Below, in pieces: positions 7,016 through 15,711 of a DNA stretch of 64,000 nt. Each line of letters starts with the position of its first letter. Positions within the stretch are counted from its first letter, which is position 1. The position numbers were made by a program, and so were the translations under genes. The stretch is taken from contig DATHRK010000101.1 in the NCBI GenBank assembly GCA_035465395.1, forward strand, positions 194,843-258,842, written 5' to 3'. The notes beneath the pieces are model-generated. The model was not told the origin of the DNA and did no database searches. It saw only the letters and a program-made list of their open reading frames with translations. Origin of the DNA: DATHRK01 sp035465395 (GTDB taxonomy: Bacteria; Gemmatimonadota; Gemmatimonadetes; Longimicrobiales; RSA9).

Positions 7016-9157
7016 ATGCACAGACGAATCGAAACGACCTTCGCCGGACGCCCCCTCATCCTCGAGACGGGCAAGATGGCGAAGCAGGCGCACGGCGCCT
7101 GTTACGTACAGTACGGCGAGACGGCGGTGATCTGTACGGCCACCGCGCAGGACAAGCCGACCCACCTGCCGTTCTTCCCCCTCACCGTCGAATATCGCGA
7201 GAAGACGTACGCCGCCGGGAAGATCCCGGGCGGTTTCTTCAAGCGTGAGGGGCGCCCGGGCGAGAAGGAGATCCTCTCGGCCCGGCAGATCGACCGGCCG
7301 ATCCGGCCGCTGTTCCCGAGCGACTACAAAAACGAGACGCAGGTCCACGTGATCGTGCTCTCGGCCGACCAGGAGAACGACGCCGACGTGCTAGGGCTGC
7401 TGGGTGGATCGATCGCGCTCAACATGTCGAAGATCCCCTTCGACACGCCGGTCGCGGCGGTCCGTCTTGGCCGCATCGACGGTCAGTGGATCCTCAACCC
7501 CACCTTCCAACAGCTCGAGTTCAGCGACGTCGAGATCGTGGTCGCGGGCAGCGCCGACGCCATCACGATGGTCGAGGGCGGCGCGCTCGAGGTGCCGGAG
7601 GGGGACCTCGCCGATGGCCTGCTGGCTGCGCACGCCGGCATCAAGGAGTTGATCGCGATCCAGGAGGAGTTCCTGGACGGGCTGCGGCAGCCGACCATGA
7701 CGTACGAGTCGCAGGGCGCGAGCGAGGAGCTCACCGCCCGCGTGCAGGATCTGGTCGCCGGCCGCATCGCCGACGCCCTCGAGATCGCCGACAAGGCGGA
7801 GCGGAACGACGCCGTCGCCGAGATCCACGACATGGTGGGCGAGGCGCTGGCCGAGGACTATCCCGAGGACGGCCGGCTGATCTCCGACGAGATCCGCTCG
7901 ATCGAGAAGCAGAACATGCGCTCCCGGGTCCTGGACAACGGGCAGCGCATCGACGGGCGAGGGCTGGACGACGTGCGCGACATCAGCGCCGAGGTCGGGC
8001 TGCTGCCTCGCGTGCACGGCTCCTCGCTCTTCACGCGTGGCCAGACGCAGGCGCTGGGCGCGGTGACGCTGGGGACCACCCGGGACGAGCAGCGCATCGA
8101 CTCGATCGACGTGCAGCAGGAGGTTACCAAGTCCTTCATGCTGCACTACAACTTCCCGCCCTTCTCGACGGGCGAGGCCAAGCCCATTCGCGGGACCTCG
8201 CGCCGCGAGATCGGCCACGGGAACCTGGCCGAGCGGGCGATCCAGCCGCTTCTGCCGGCCTACGACGCGTTCCCCTATACGATCCGCATCGTCAGCGAGG
8301 TGCTGGAGTCCAACGGATCGAGCTCGATGGCCACGGTGTGCGCGTCGTCGCTCGCGCTGATGGACGCCGGGGTCCCGATCAAGGCGGCGTGTGCAGGCAT
8401 CGCGATGGGCCTGATCAAGGAAGGCGACCGGGTCGCGGTCCTGACCGACATCCTGGGCGTGGAGGACGCGCTCGGGGACATGGACTTCAAGGTCGCGGGC
8501 ACGCGTGACGGCGTGACCTCGATCCAGATGGACATCAAGATCGAGGGCCTGACCGTCGACATCATGAAGGAGGCGCTCCAGCGCGCGAACCGCGCCCGGA
8601 TGCACATCCTCGATGAGATGGACAAGGCGATCTCCAGCGCTCGCGATGAGCTGCACGAGATGGCGCCGCGCATCATCACGGTGAAGATCAACCCGGAGAA
8701 GATCGGCGACCTGATCGGCCCCAAGGGCAAGACGATTCGCTCGATCCAGGAGCAGACCGGAGCCGAGCTGAACGTCGAGGACGACGGCACGGTGACGATC
8801 TCGAGCCCCGGCGGTGTCGGCGGCGAGAGGGCCCGCGAGATGGTCGCGGCGATCACCGAGGAGCCCGAAGTCGGCCGCATCTACGAGGGCGTGGTCAAGA
8901 ACACGACGACCTTCGGGGCGTTCGTGGAGATCCTGCCCGGCACGGAGGGCCTGTGCCACATCTCCGAGCTGCAGGAAGGCCGAACGGAGAGGACCGAGGA
9001 CGTCCTCAAGAGCGGCGATATCACCAAGGTGAAGCTGCTCGCGATCGACGAGAAGGGGCGCCTGCGGCTGTCCCGCAAGGCGGCGCTGGCGGAGTCCGGC
9101 GGCAACGGCTCCGGCCGTTCGGCGGACGCCGCGATGGCGGAGGCCCCTTCCGCCTGA
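7016..9157 (+). CDS. pnp: Polyribonucleotide nucleotidyltransferase (PNPase)
   Basis: This 713-residue phosphorolytic 3'-5' exoribonuclease has two RNase PH domains joined by a helical linker. They are followed by a KH domain near residues 551-610 (IGPKGKTIRSIQEQTGA) and an S1 domain near 620-690 (GVVKNTTTFGAFVEILPGTE). ATG 7016 gives the expected N-terminus MHRRIETTFAGRPL and has an AGGA-type Shine-Dalgarno. The rpsO-pnp order is conserved, and the enzyme acts in mRNA decay. The leader contains the 14-bp tandem repeat, and a 32-base palindrome follows the stop. Confidence 0.97.
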   Translation: MHRRIETTFAGRPLILETGKMAKQAHGACYVQYGETAVICTATAQDKPTHLPFFPLTVEYREKTYAAGKIPGGFFKREGRPGEKEILSARQIDRPIRPLFPSDYKNETQVHVIVLSADQENDADVLGLLGGSIALNMSKIPFDTPVAAVRLGRIDGQWILNPTFQQLEFSDVEIVVAGSADAITMVEGGALEVPEGDLADGLLAAHAGIKELIAIQEEFLDGLRQPTMTYESQGASEELTARVQDLVAGRIADALEIADKAERNDAVAEIHDMVGEALAEDYPEDGRLISDEIRSIEKQNMRSRVLDNGQRIDGRGLDDVRDISAEVGLLPRVHGSSLFTRGQTQALGAVTLGTTRDEQRIDSIDVQQEVTKSFMLHYNFPPFSTGEAKPIRGTSRREIGHGNLAERAIQPLLPAYDAFPYTIRIVSEVLESNGSSSMATVCASSLALMDAGVPIKAACAGIAMGLIKEGDRVAVLTDILGVEDALGDMDFKVAGTRDGVTSIQMDIKIEGLTVDIMKEALQRANRARMHILDEMDKAISSARDELHEMAPRIITVKINPEKIGDLIGPKGKTIRSIQEQTGAELNVEDDGTVTISSPGGVGGERAREMVAAITEEPEVGRIYEGVVKNTTTFGAFVEILPGTEGLCHISELQEGRTERTEDVLKSGDITKVKLLAIDEKGRLRLSRKAALAESGGNGSGRSADAAMAEAPSA

Positions 9158-9170
9158 GGAACGCCCGGGT

Positions 9171-9202
9171 CCGGCGCGGCGGCTCGCGAGCTGCCGCGCC
9201 GG
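9171..9202. other. 32-base near-perfect palindrome between pnp and the M16 gene
   Basis: CCGGCGCGGC at 9171-9180 pairs with GCCGCGCCGG at 9193-9202, and the centre GCTCG/CGAGC also pairs, broken only by one G-T wobble. As RNA it would form a stem of up to about 14-16 bp. There is no U-tract, so it is either an intrinsic terminator lacking one, an RNA-processing or stabilising hairpin, or a protein site. Confidence 0.6.
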
Positions 9203-9221
9203 CCGGCGTGACGCCTCGACG

Positions 9222-10547
9222 GTGACCTCCCCTTCCCGGAAGAAGACGGCGCGCGTGCGGCCCGGCAGGCTGACGCGCGCCGCCGTCGTTCCCCCTGCCT
9301 ACGCGCGCACGGTCATTCCGAACGGCGCCACCGTGCTCACCGAGCGCGTGCCCGGCGTCCGCTCCGTTTCAGCGGGGGTCTGGATCCGCGCCGGCGGGGC
9401 CCACGAGAGCCCCGACCTGCTGGGCATCAGCCACCTGCTGGAGCACATGGTCTTCAAGGGCTCCGAGCGGCGCAGCGCGCGCGACTTCGCGCTGGAGCTC
9501 GAGAGCCGAGGCGGAGCGCTCGACGCCTACACCTCGCGCGAGCACACCGCCTATACGGCGCGGGTCCTGGACACCGACCTGGACGTGGCGCTGGACGTGC
9601 TCGCCGACCTCGTCCTCAACCCCCGGTTGCGCGCCGACGATCTCGCGCTGGAGCGCGAGGTGGTGCTGGAGGAGATCGCCCAGGTCGACGACACCCCGGA
9701 CGACTTGGTCTTCGAGCTGCACGGTGAGCGCCTGTGGGGCGATCATCCCTACGGCCGTCCCATCCTGGGGACCCGCGACACCGTCGCGGCGCTCACGTCG
9801 GAGCACCTGCGAGCCCTCCACGATCGCGCCTACGTGCCCGCGAACATGGTGATCGCGGCGGCCGGCAACGTGGAGCACGACGCGTTCGTCGAGCGCGTCG
9901 CGGAGCTGTTTCCGCCGCATCCGGCCCCCGCCGGGAAGGGCGGGCGGATGGCGGAGGCGATCGAGGCGCCGCCGGAGCCGACGCCTGCGGGCACGCGGAT
10001 CCCGCGCGATACCGCCCAGACGCACATCGTCACGGCGTGCGCGACCCCGGGCCACGCGGACCCGCTGCGCCACGCCATGATCCTCGTGTCGAACGCCCTG
10101 GGCGGGGGCATGAGCTCGCGCCTGTTCCAGCGCATCCGCGAGGAGCTCGGCCTGAGCTACACCGTATATGCGTTCCAGTCCTTCTACCGCCTGGCGGGCG
10201 TAGCGGGAGCCTATCTGGGCACGCGGCCCGAGTGGGCGGAACGCGCCGCGGACGTGCTGCGCGAGGAGTTTCGGAAGCTCGCGGCCGAGGGGCTCACCGC
10301 CGAGGAGCTCGAGGACGGGCGCAACCAGCTCAAGGGCAGCCTGCTGCTGTCGCTCGAGTCGACCAGCGCCCGGCTGCAGCGCCTCGCGGGCGCGGAACTC
10401 TACGACGAGCCCTGGCTCTCGCCCGACGAGCTGGCGGCGAAGATCGACGCCGTGGGGGCCGACGACGCGGCGCGGGCGGGCGCCGTGGCGTTCGACCCGG
10501 ATCGGCAGGTACTGTTGCAGCTCGGGCCCGCTCGCGGCCCCGCGTGA
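9222..10547 (+). CDS. M16-family zinc peptidase (processing-peptidase-like)
   Basis: This 441-residue protein has the inverted zinc motif HLLEH at residues 71-75 and the third ligand in EREVVLEEIAQ near Glu151, giving the HxxEH-(~75)-E arrangement of active M16 proteases. The inactive second domain follows, with GGGMSSRLFQRIREELGLSY. No signal peptide is seen, so it is probably cytoplasmic, as in Bacillus MlpA/YmxG, which also lies downstream of pnp. The start is GTG 9222 with no clear Shine-Dalgarno, so the first ~25 residues are uncertain. The natural substrate is unknown. Confidence 0.9.
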   Translation: MTSPSRKKTARVRPGRLTRAAVVPPAYARTVIPNGATVLTERVPGVRSVSAGVWIRAGGAHESPDLLGISHLLEHMVFKGSERRSARDFALELESRGGALDAYTSREHTAYTARVLDTDLDVALDVLADLVLNPRLRADDLALEREVVLEEIAQVDDTPDDLVFELHGERLWGDHPYGRPILGTRDTVAALTSEHLRALHDRAYVPANMVIAAAGNVEHDAFVERVAELFPPHPAPAGKGGRMAEAIEAPPEPTPAGTRIPRDTAQTHIVTACATPGHADPLRHAMILVSNALGGGMSSRLFQRIREELGLSYTVYAFQSFYRLAGVAGAYLGTRPEWAERAADVLREEFRKLAAEGLTAEELEDGRNQLKGSLLLSLESTSARLQRLAGAELYDEPWLSPDELAAKIDAVGADDAARAGAVAFDPDRQVLLQLGPARGPA

Positions 10548-10578
10548 ACCGAACCAACGATAGGAGAGCGACGGCGCG

Positions 10579-11688
10579 ATGATCATCGGCGTCCCGAGGG
10601 AGATCAAGACCAACGAGAACCGCATCGCCCTCGTCCCCGCGGGCGCCGAGGCGTTCGTATCGGCGGGCCACACCGTGCTCGTGGAGGACGACGCGGGCGT
10701 GGGCAGCGGCTTCTCGAACGAGGCCTACCAGCAGGTCGGTGCCCATATCGCGTCGGTCGACGAGGTCTGGGATCGCGCCGAGATGATCCTGAAGGTGAAG
10801 GAGCCCATCGCCTCGGAGTGGCCGCGCATGCGAGACGGCCAGGTGATCTTCACGTACTTCCACTTCGCCGCCTCGGAGGAGCTGACACAGGCTGTCATGG
10901 CTTCGGGCGCGGTGGCGATCGCCTATGAGACCGTCCAGCTGCCCTCCGGCGAGCTGCCGCTACTCACGCCGATGAGCGAGGTCGCGGGGCGGATGGCGGT
11001 ACAGGAGGGCGCCAAGTACCTGGAGAAGTTCTTCGGCGGGGCGGGGATCCTACTGGGCGGCGTGCCCGGCGTCGAGCCCGCGCGCGTCGTGGTGCTGGGC
11101 GGGGGCATCGTCGGCACGAACTCCGCCAAGATGGCGGCGGGGCTGGGCGCCCAGGTGACGATCCTGGACGTGTCGCTGAACCGCCTCCGTTACCTGGCCG
11201 ACGTGATGGAGGCCAACGTCATCACCAAGTACTCCAACCGCCACAACATCCTCGACGAGATCTCGCACGCGCACCTGGTGATCGGCGCGGTGCTGCTGCC
11301 CGGCGCGAAGGCGCCCAACCTGGTGCGTCGCGAGGATCTCGCGGCGATGATGGACGGCTCGGTGATCGTCGACGTGGCGGTCGATCAGGGCGGCTGCGTG
11401 GAGACCATCCGTGCGACCACCCACGAGGACCCCATCTACGAGGTCGACGGCGTGATCCACTACGGTGTCGCCAACATGCCGGGCGCGGTCCCGCGCACGT
11501 CGACTCTCGCGCTGACCAACGCGACGTTTCCCTACGCCATGCGGCTCGCCGAGCGCGGCTGGCGGGAGGCGCTGAGCTCCGACCATTCGCTCGCGCTCGG
11601 CCTGAACGTGGTCGCGGGCAACGTCACCTATCCTGGCGTGGCCGAAGCGTTCGAGCTGGAGTACACGCCCGTCGCGGACGTGCTCTAG
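10579..11688 (+). CDS. ald: Alanine dehydrogenase
   Basis: This 369-residue NAD-dependent enzyme interconverts L-alanine and pyruvate plus ammonium. The N-terminus MIIGVPREIKTNENRIAL is diagnostic, and the Rossmann motif VVLGGGIVGTNSAKMAA lies near residues 172-188. The C-terminal HYGVANMPGAVPRTST is also typical. Length is normal. ATG follows AGGAGAG. It starts 31 bases after the M16 gene and directly abuts dut, so the three are likely one transcript. Confidence 0.97.
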   Translation: MIIGVPREIKTNENRIALVPAGAEAFVSAGHTVLVEDDAGVGSGFSNEAYQQVGAHIASVDEVWDRAEMILKVKEPIASEWPRMRDGQVIFTYFHFAASEELTQAVMASGAVAIAYETVQLPSGELPLLTPMSEVAGRMAVQEGAKYLEKFFGGAGILLGGVPGVEPARVVVLGGGIVGTNSAKMAAGLGAQVTILDVSLNRLRYLADVMEANVITKYSNRHNILDEISHAHLVIGAVLLPGAKAPNLVRREDLAAMMDGSVIVDVAVDQGGCVETIRATTHEDPIYEVDGVIHYGVANMPGAVPRTSTLALTNATFPYAMRLAERGWREALSSDHSLALGLNVVAGNVTYPGVAEAFELEYTPVADVL

Positions 11689-12186
11689 GTGCCGGACGGC
11701 GGCCAGTTGCTGGAGCCGCGGCGGGGGCACGCCGCGGCCGTCGAGGTGCGCGTACCGGTGGTGCGGCTGGCGCACTTCCCGGCCGACTGGGAGCTGCCCG
11801 CCTACCAGACGCCCGGCGCGGCGGCCGTCGACCTGCGCAACGCGGGGCCCGACGTCACCCTGGCCTCCCTCGAGCGGACGCGGGTGCCCACGGGCCTGAG
11901 CGTCGCCATCCCCGCCGGTTACGAGGGCCAGGTGCGGCCTCGCTCCGGCCTGGCGAGCAAGCGCGGCCTCACCCTGCCCAACACCCCCGGGACCATCGAC
12001 AGCGACTACCGGGGGGAGATCCTCGTGCCGATGGTCAATCTGGACGCGGCGCCCCAGACCATCGCGCACGGCGAGCGGATCGCCCAGATGCTCGTCTCGC
12101 CCGTGGCGCGGCTCGCGTGGGAAGAGGCCCCAGAGCTGCCCCCGACCCGGCGCGGCGACGGCGGGTTCGGCAGCACGGGCAGCTAG
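11689..12186 (+). CDS. dut: Deoxyuridine 5'-triphosphate nucleotidohydrolase
   Basis: The 165-residue trimeric dUTPase hydrolyses dUTP to dUMP and pyrophosphate, keeping uracil out of DNA. All motifs are visible: PGAAAVDLRN, RPRSGLASKRG, the catalytic TPGTIDSDYRGEI, GERIAQMLV and the C-terminal RGDGGFGSTGS. The GTG start abuts the ald stop and adds about 20 residues before the usual N-terminus; a later start is possible but no better codon with a ribosome site is evident. Confidence 0.95.
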   Translation: MPDGGQLLEPRRGHAAAVEVRVPVVRLAHFPADWELPAYQTPGAAAVDLRNAGPDVTLASLERTRVPTGLSVAIPAGYEGQVRPRSGLASKRGLTLPNTPGTIDSDYRGEILVPMVNLDAAPQTIAHGERIAQMLVSPVARLAWEEAPELPPTRRGDGGFGSTGS

Positions 12187-12230
12187 GGCGCATCCGAAAC
12201 CCGACACACAACGGCAGCCATCTTGATGGG

Positions 12231-12260
12231 ATGGTAGAAGGTAGACTAGCTTTCTACCAT
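12231..12260. promoter_or_regulatory. vapBC operator palindrome overlapping the antitoxin start codon
   Basis: ATGGTAGAA at 12231-12239 and its exact complement TTCTACCAT at 12252-12260 form a 9-bp inverted repeat with a 12-base spacer. The right arm includes the first two bases of the vapB ATG. A promoter-like pair, TTGATG (12223) and TAGCTT (12247) with 18-base spacing, is overlapped by it and would start transcription at or near the ATG. Autorepression by VapB or VapBC is the expected role. Confidence 0.65.
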
Positions 12261-12513
12261 GAGTCTGAACATCAAGAACCCCGAAGCGCACCGCCTCGCC
12301 CGCGAGGTGGCCGACCGAACGGGCGAAACGCTCACCGAAGCGGTCACCGAGGCGCTGCGCCGCCGCCTGGCCGCGCTGGAGGAGCGAAGCCCGGACCCGG
12401 GCGTTCTGTCCGCCACGGAGGACGTCCGCCGACTCCTGGCCTCACTACCCGACCTGGATACGCGGCCGGCCGAGGAGATCCTCGGCTACGACGACACCGG
12501 GCTGCCGGCCTGA
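12259..12513 (+). CDS. VapB-type antitoxin (Rv0623-like)
   Basis: This 84-residue protein begins MSLNIKNPEAHRLAREVA, the N-terminal ribbon-helix-helix signature of the family that partners PIN toxins. The segment GETLTEAVTEALRRRLA continues the helix and a flexible C-terminal toxin-binding tail follows. It should neutralise the VapC encoded 3 bases downstream and bind the palindrome at its own start. No Shine-Dalgarno is found at a usable distance, consistent with leaderless translation. Confidence 0.9.
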   Translation: MSLNIKNPEAHRLAREVADRTGETLTEAVTEALRRRLAALEERSPDPGVLSATEDVRRLLASLPDLDTRPAEEILGYDDTGLPA

Positions 12514-12516
12514 CCC

Positions 12517-12912
12517 GTGGTCCTGGACACCTCCGCCGTGCTCGCGATCCTCTTCGGCGAGCCCGAGGCCGATCGCATGATGCGAGCCGTGGCGTCCGCC
12601 CCTCGCCGCCTCATCGGCGCCCCGGCCCTCGTCGAAGCATCCGCGGTCCTGATGGCACGAAAAGGTGTCGCCGCGGACGTGGTCCTCGACGCGTGGCTGC
12701 GCCGGGTGGACCTGAAGGTGGCGCCACTGGGTGAGGAGGGGGCGGAGCACGCCAGGCGGGCGTACGCCCGTTGGGGCAAGGGGCTCGGCGACCCCCCCGT
12801 CCTGAACTACGGCGACTGCCTTTCCTACGGGGTCGCGATGGCCTCGGGAGAGCCACTGCTCTTCAGGGGCGAGGACTTCCGGCACACGGACGTCGCGGTG
12901 GCGCCGTACTGA
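12517..12912 (+). CDS. VapC-type PIN-domain ribonuclease toxin
   Basis: The 131-residue PIN protein keeps the four expected acidic residues: Asp4 (VLDTSAVL), Glu40 (VEASAVL), Asp100 (NYGDCLSYGVA) and Asp120 (RGEDF), so it is probably an active RNase. Relatives cut tRNA or rRNA; the target here is unknown. The GTG start is 3 bases after the antitoxin stop. The stop codon lies in the first of two 21-bp tandem repeats (12900-12941). Confidence 0.92.
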   Translation: MVLDTSAVLAILFGEPEADRMMRAVASAPRRLIGAPALVEASAVLMARKGVAADVVLDAWLRRVDLKVAPLGEEGAEHARRAYARWGKGLGDPPVLNYGDCLSYGVAMASGEPLLFRGEDFRHTDVAVAPY

Positions 12913-12941
12913 GCGTGCGCGGCGCCCTACCGAGCGTGCGC
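12900..12941 (+). repeat. Two 21-bp tandem repeats at the vapC 3' end
   Basis: GGCGCCGTACTGAGCGTGCGC and GGCGCCCTACCGAGCGTGCGC lie end to end with two mismatches. The first copy contains the vapC stop codon. No function is apparent; small slippage duplications are common in GC-rich spacer DNA. Confidence 0.7.
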
Positions 12942-13213
12942 GGCACCCCCGGGACGCCGCGCCGACGGGGCTTGGCACCGGTCTCCACCGGCCCCGGCAC
13001 AGCGCTTGCCGACCCTCGCAAGTCCGCATACGTTCTGCCGTTCCCGGCGTGTCACGGTGGGAACGCGCCAGCGCCGCGATTTGGCGGAGGCGGTGGGGTG
13101 GGAAGGCGCGAGGAGGAGGACGTGGACACGCCGTCGGTCGGACGAGCCTGCGCGGGCGCGCCGCGCGGTCCCGACCCCCTTCGGGCGATCCGCCGATTGA
13201 TCCCGAGTTCCGG
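12913..13213 (+). promoter_or_regulatory. Intergenic region with a sigma-70-like mreB promoter
   Basis: These 301 bases hold no convincing gene. TTGCCG at 13006-13011, a 17-base spacer and TACGTT at 13029-13034 form a good promoter for mreBCD-rodA, leaving a leader of about 170 bases. Downstream, GGTGGGAACGCGCC at 13056-13069 is repeated exactly in the hsp20 upstream region. A frame continuous with mreB is open back to a GTG at 13049, but its Arg/Gly-rich translation is not MreB-like. Confidence 0.6.
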
Positions 13214-14251
13214 ATGGCACTGAGAGACCTGTTCGGTGGGGCCCTGATCCCCGTCAACGATATCGCCGTGGACCTCGGCACGGCCAACACCCTCGTCTAC
13301 GTCAAGGGCGAGGGGATCGTGCTGAACGAGCCCTCGGTGGTGGCGATGGACCGCGGCACCAACCAGGTGAAGGGCGTCGGCCTGGAAGCCAAGCGCATGC
13401 TCGGGCGGACGCCCGAGGGCATCATGGCGGTCCGCCCCCTCAAGGACGGCGTGATCGCCGACGTCGACGTGACGGAGCTGATGCTGCGCCACTTCCTGCG
13501 TGCGGTGACGGCCAAGCGCCTGTTCCGCATGAAGCCGCGCGTGGTGGTGGGCGTGCCCTCCGGCATCACGGAGCTGGAGCGCCGGGCCGTCCGCAGCTCC
13601 GCCGCCGCGGCGGGCGCCAAGGAGGTCTACATGGTGTCCGAGCCCATGGCCGCCGCGATCGGCGTCGGCCTGCCGGTCGAGACGCCCACGGGCAACATGG
13701 TGATCGACATCGGGGGCGGCACCACCGAGATCGCCGTCGTGGCGCTCAACGGCATGGTCGCCGACACCTCGATTCGCGTGGGCGGGGACGAGATCGACGC
13801 GGCCATCGTGACCTTCCTGCGCAAGAACTACAATTTGCTGATCGGCGAGCCGACCGCGGAGGCGATCAAGATCCAGATCGGCTCGGCCTTCACGAGCGGC
13901 GAGGAGCGGGAGATGGACGTGAAGGGCCGCGACTTGGTGAGCGGCATTCCGAAGACCGTGCGCGTGCACTCGCAGGAGATCCGCGAGTGCATCCAGGAAC
14001 CGATCCAGGCGATCGTCGAGGCCGTGCGGAGGGCGCTCGAGATCACGCCCCCCGAGCTGGCGTCGGACATCGTCGACCGCGGCATCGTCATGACGGGCGG
14101 CGGTGCCATGATCCGCGGGCTGGACGCCCTTCTCGCCCACGAAACCAACCTCGGCATCCACGTCGATGAGGATCCGCTCACGTGCGTGGTGCGAGGTGCC
14201 GGGCTGATTCTGGATGACATCGAGAAGTACCGTAGCGTGTTGGTCGCGTAG
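13214..14251 (+). CDS. mreB: Rod shape-determining actin-like protein MreB
   Basis: This 345-residue bacterial actin directs lateral cell-wall synthesis. ATG 13214 gives MALRDLFGGALIPVNDIAVD, with phosphate-1 motif DLGTANTLVYVKG near residues 18-30 and phosphate-2 motif DIGGGTTEIAVV; GIVMTGGGAMIRGLD near the C-terminus is the adenosine motif. Length is standard. The Shine-Dalgarno is weak. It heads mreB-mreC-mreD-rodA, so the cells are probably rod-shaped. Confidence 0.97.
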   Translation: MALRDLFGGALIPVNDIAVDLGTANTLVYVKGEGIVLNEPSVVAMDRGTNQVKGVGLEAKRMLGRTPEGIMAVRPLKDGVIADVDVTELMLRHFLRAVTAKRLFRMKPRVVVGVPSGITELERRAVRSSAAAAGAKEVYMVSEPMAAAIGVGLPVETPTGNMVIDIGGGTTEIAVVALNGMVADTSIRVGGDEIDAAIVTFLRKNYNLLIGEPTAEAIKIQIGSAFTSGEEREMDVKGRDLVSGIPKTVRVHSQEIRECIQEPIQAIVEAVRRALEITPPELASDIVDRGIVMTGGGAMIRGLDALLAHETNLGIHVDEDPLTCVVRGAGLILDDIEKYRSVLVA

Positions 14252-14275
14252 CACGCGCACCGGCACCGCCTGACC

Positions 14276-15187
14276 GTGGCCTCTTCCTTCGGTCCGCAAC
14301 GTGGCGGCGGGCGCGATCTGTGGTTCTCCCTGTTCTTCCTCGCGGCGGCGATCGCGATATACGCCGTGCCCGCTCGCTACCAGACGCCCATCCGCGACAC
14401 GATCCGCTCCACCGTACTGCGGCCCGTCCTTGCCTTCCAGGGTGACATCGCCCGCGAGCGCGGCGAGCGCGTCGAGTTGACGGATGTGCGCGCCCAGAGG
14501 GACTCCCTGTTCGCGGTCGCGGCGGCCCAGTGGGGCCTCGCGCAGGAGAACCGGGATCTGCGGCGCCTGCTCGGCCTGCGGGACCGCGCGCCCGACGATT
14601 TCGTGCCCGCGGAGATGATCCCGATGGCCGACCTCGGCGTGGAGAGCACGTTCCTGGTCACGGTCGGCAGCGCCGACGGCGTCGGGCCCGGCGCAGCGGT
14701 GATCGCGCCATCGGGGCTGGTGGGCGTGCTGCGCGACGTCGAGGAGCATCGCTCGCAGGGCGTCGATTGGACCCACCCCGAATTCCGCGCCGGCGCCATG
14801 ACGGCCGACGGCGACTCCTACGGCATGGTCGAGCCGAGGCGGGGCCGATTCCGGGAAGAGGACGCGCTGGCGCTCGTGGGGACGCCGTTCCACAACGACA
14901 TCCCCGCGGGCACCCGGGTCGTCACCTCCGGCCGCGGGGGCGTCTTCCCCCGGGGCGTGCCGTTGGGTCGCGTGGAGGGCATCGAGGAGGCGGATACCGG
15001 GTGGCGGAAGTCCTACTTGCTTCGCCCCACGGTGCGGATCCCCGCGGTGTCCCACGTGCTCGTGACGCGACTGGATGAAGAGACCGCCCGTCTGCGCGAC
15101 TACTCCACCATCTGGGCCGTGCCGGCCCCGCCCGACACCGCCACCACGCCGGGCGTGGACGATGACGATGACGAGGAGGGCCCGTGA
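14276..15187 (+). CDS. mreC: Rod shape-determining protein MreC
   Basis: This 303-residue protein has one N-terminal membrane helix (WFSLFFLAAAIAIYAVPA), a coiled coil rich in Glu/Arg to about residue 100, and the periplasmic beta-barrel MreC domain with VGSADGVGPGAAVIAPSGLV and VVTSGRGGVFPRGVPLG. It bridges MreB with the PBP2-RodA synthase. The tail is acidic (DDDDDEEGP). The start is GTG 14276, 24 bases after mreB; the stop overlaps mreD by 4 bases. Confidence 0.95.
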   Translation: MASSFGPQRGGGRDLWFSLFFLAAAIAIYAVPARYQTPIRDTIRSTVLRPVLAFQGDIARERGERVELTDVRAQRDSLFAVAAAQWGLAQENRDLRRLLGLRDRAPDDFVPAEMIPMADLGVESTFLVTVGSADGVGPGAAVIAPSGLVGVLRDVEEHRSQGVDWTHPEFRAGAMTADGDSYGMVEPRRGRFREEDALALVGTPFHNDIPAGTRVVTSGRGGVFPRGVPLGRVEGIEEADTGWRKSYLLRPTVRIPAVSHVLVTRLDEETARLRDYSTIWAVPAPPDTATTPGVDDDDDEEGP

Positions 15188-15666
15188 GCAAGGGCACCGC
15201 GTACGCCCTCCTGGTCGGGCTGCTCGTCGTCGCGCACTTCGTCCTGCGCGTCTCGCTCGGGTTCGGAGAGGGCGCGCCGGACCTGCTGACCGTCGCGCTG
15301 CTGCTGGGCGCGCGCCGCCTCCGCCCCTCCCTTGGCGCGGCGCTCGGCCTCGTCCTGGGCACGCTGCGGGACTCGCTGGCCGTCGGGAGCTTCGGCGCGG
15401 ACGCTCTCACCATGACCGTCGTGGGTTGGCTCGGAGGCCGCTCGCACGACTGGTTCGAGGGCGGCACGCCGCTGTTCATCGGCGTGTACCTGACGTTCGG
15501 CGTCTGGGCGCACCACATCCTGCGCACGGTGTTGGGCGGCGTGCCCGTGGACGGCTCGGTGGTAGGCGCGCTGCTCGTCTCGCCGGTCCTGGGGGCCCTC
15601 TACGCCGCCGCGGCGGGCGTCGCCGCCTACCTCGCGTACTCCTCCTTCGTCGCGCCGACGCGCTAG
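15184..15666 (+). CDS. mreD: Rod shape-determining membrane protein MreD
   Basis: This 160-residue, very hydrophobic protein has about five membrane segments and the MreD-type positions GEGAPDLLTVALLLGA and LGTLRDSLAVGSFGAD. The identification rests partly on its place after mreC, since the family is weakly conserved. The GTG start overlaps the mreC stop (GTGA). It ends 45 bases before rodA; mrdA (PBP2), which often lies here, is missing. Confidence 0.88.
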   Translation: MSKGTAYALLVGLLVVAHFVLRVSLGFGEGAPDLLTVALLLGARRLRPSLGAALGLVLGTLRDSLAVGSFGADALTMTVVGWLGGRSHDWFEGGTPLFIGVYLTFGVWAHHILRTVLGGVPVDGSVVGALLVSPVLGALYAAAAGVAAYLAYSSFVAPTR

Positions 15667-15711
15667 CCGCTCGCCGATGCCGACGCGACCGGCCGCCCCG
15701 CGCCCCGCCTG

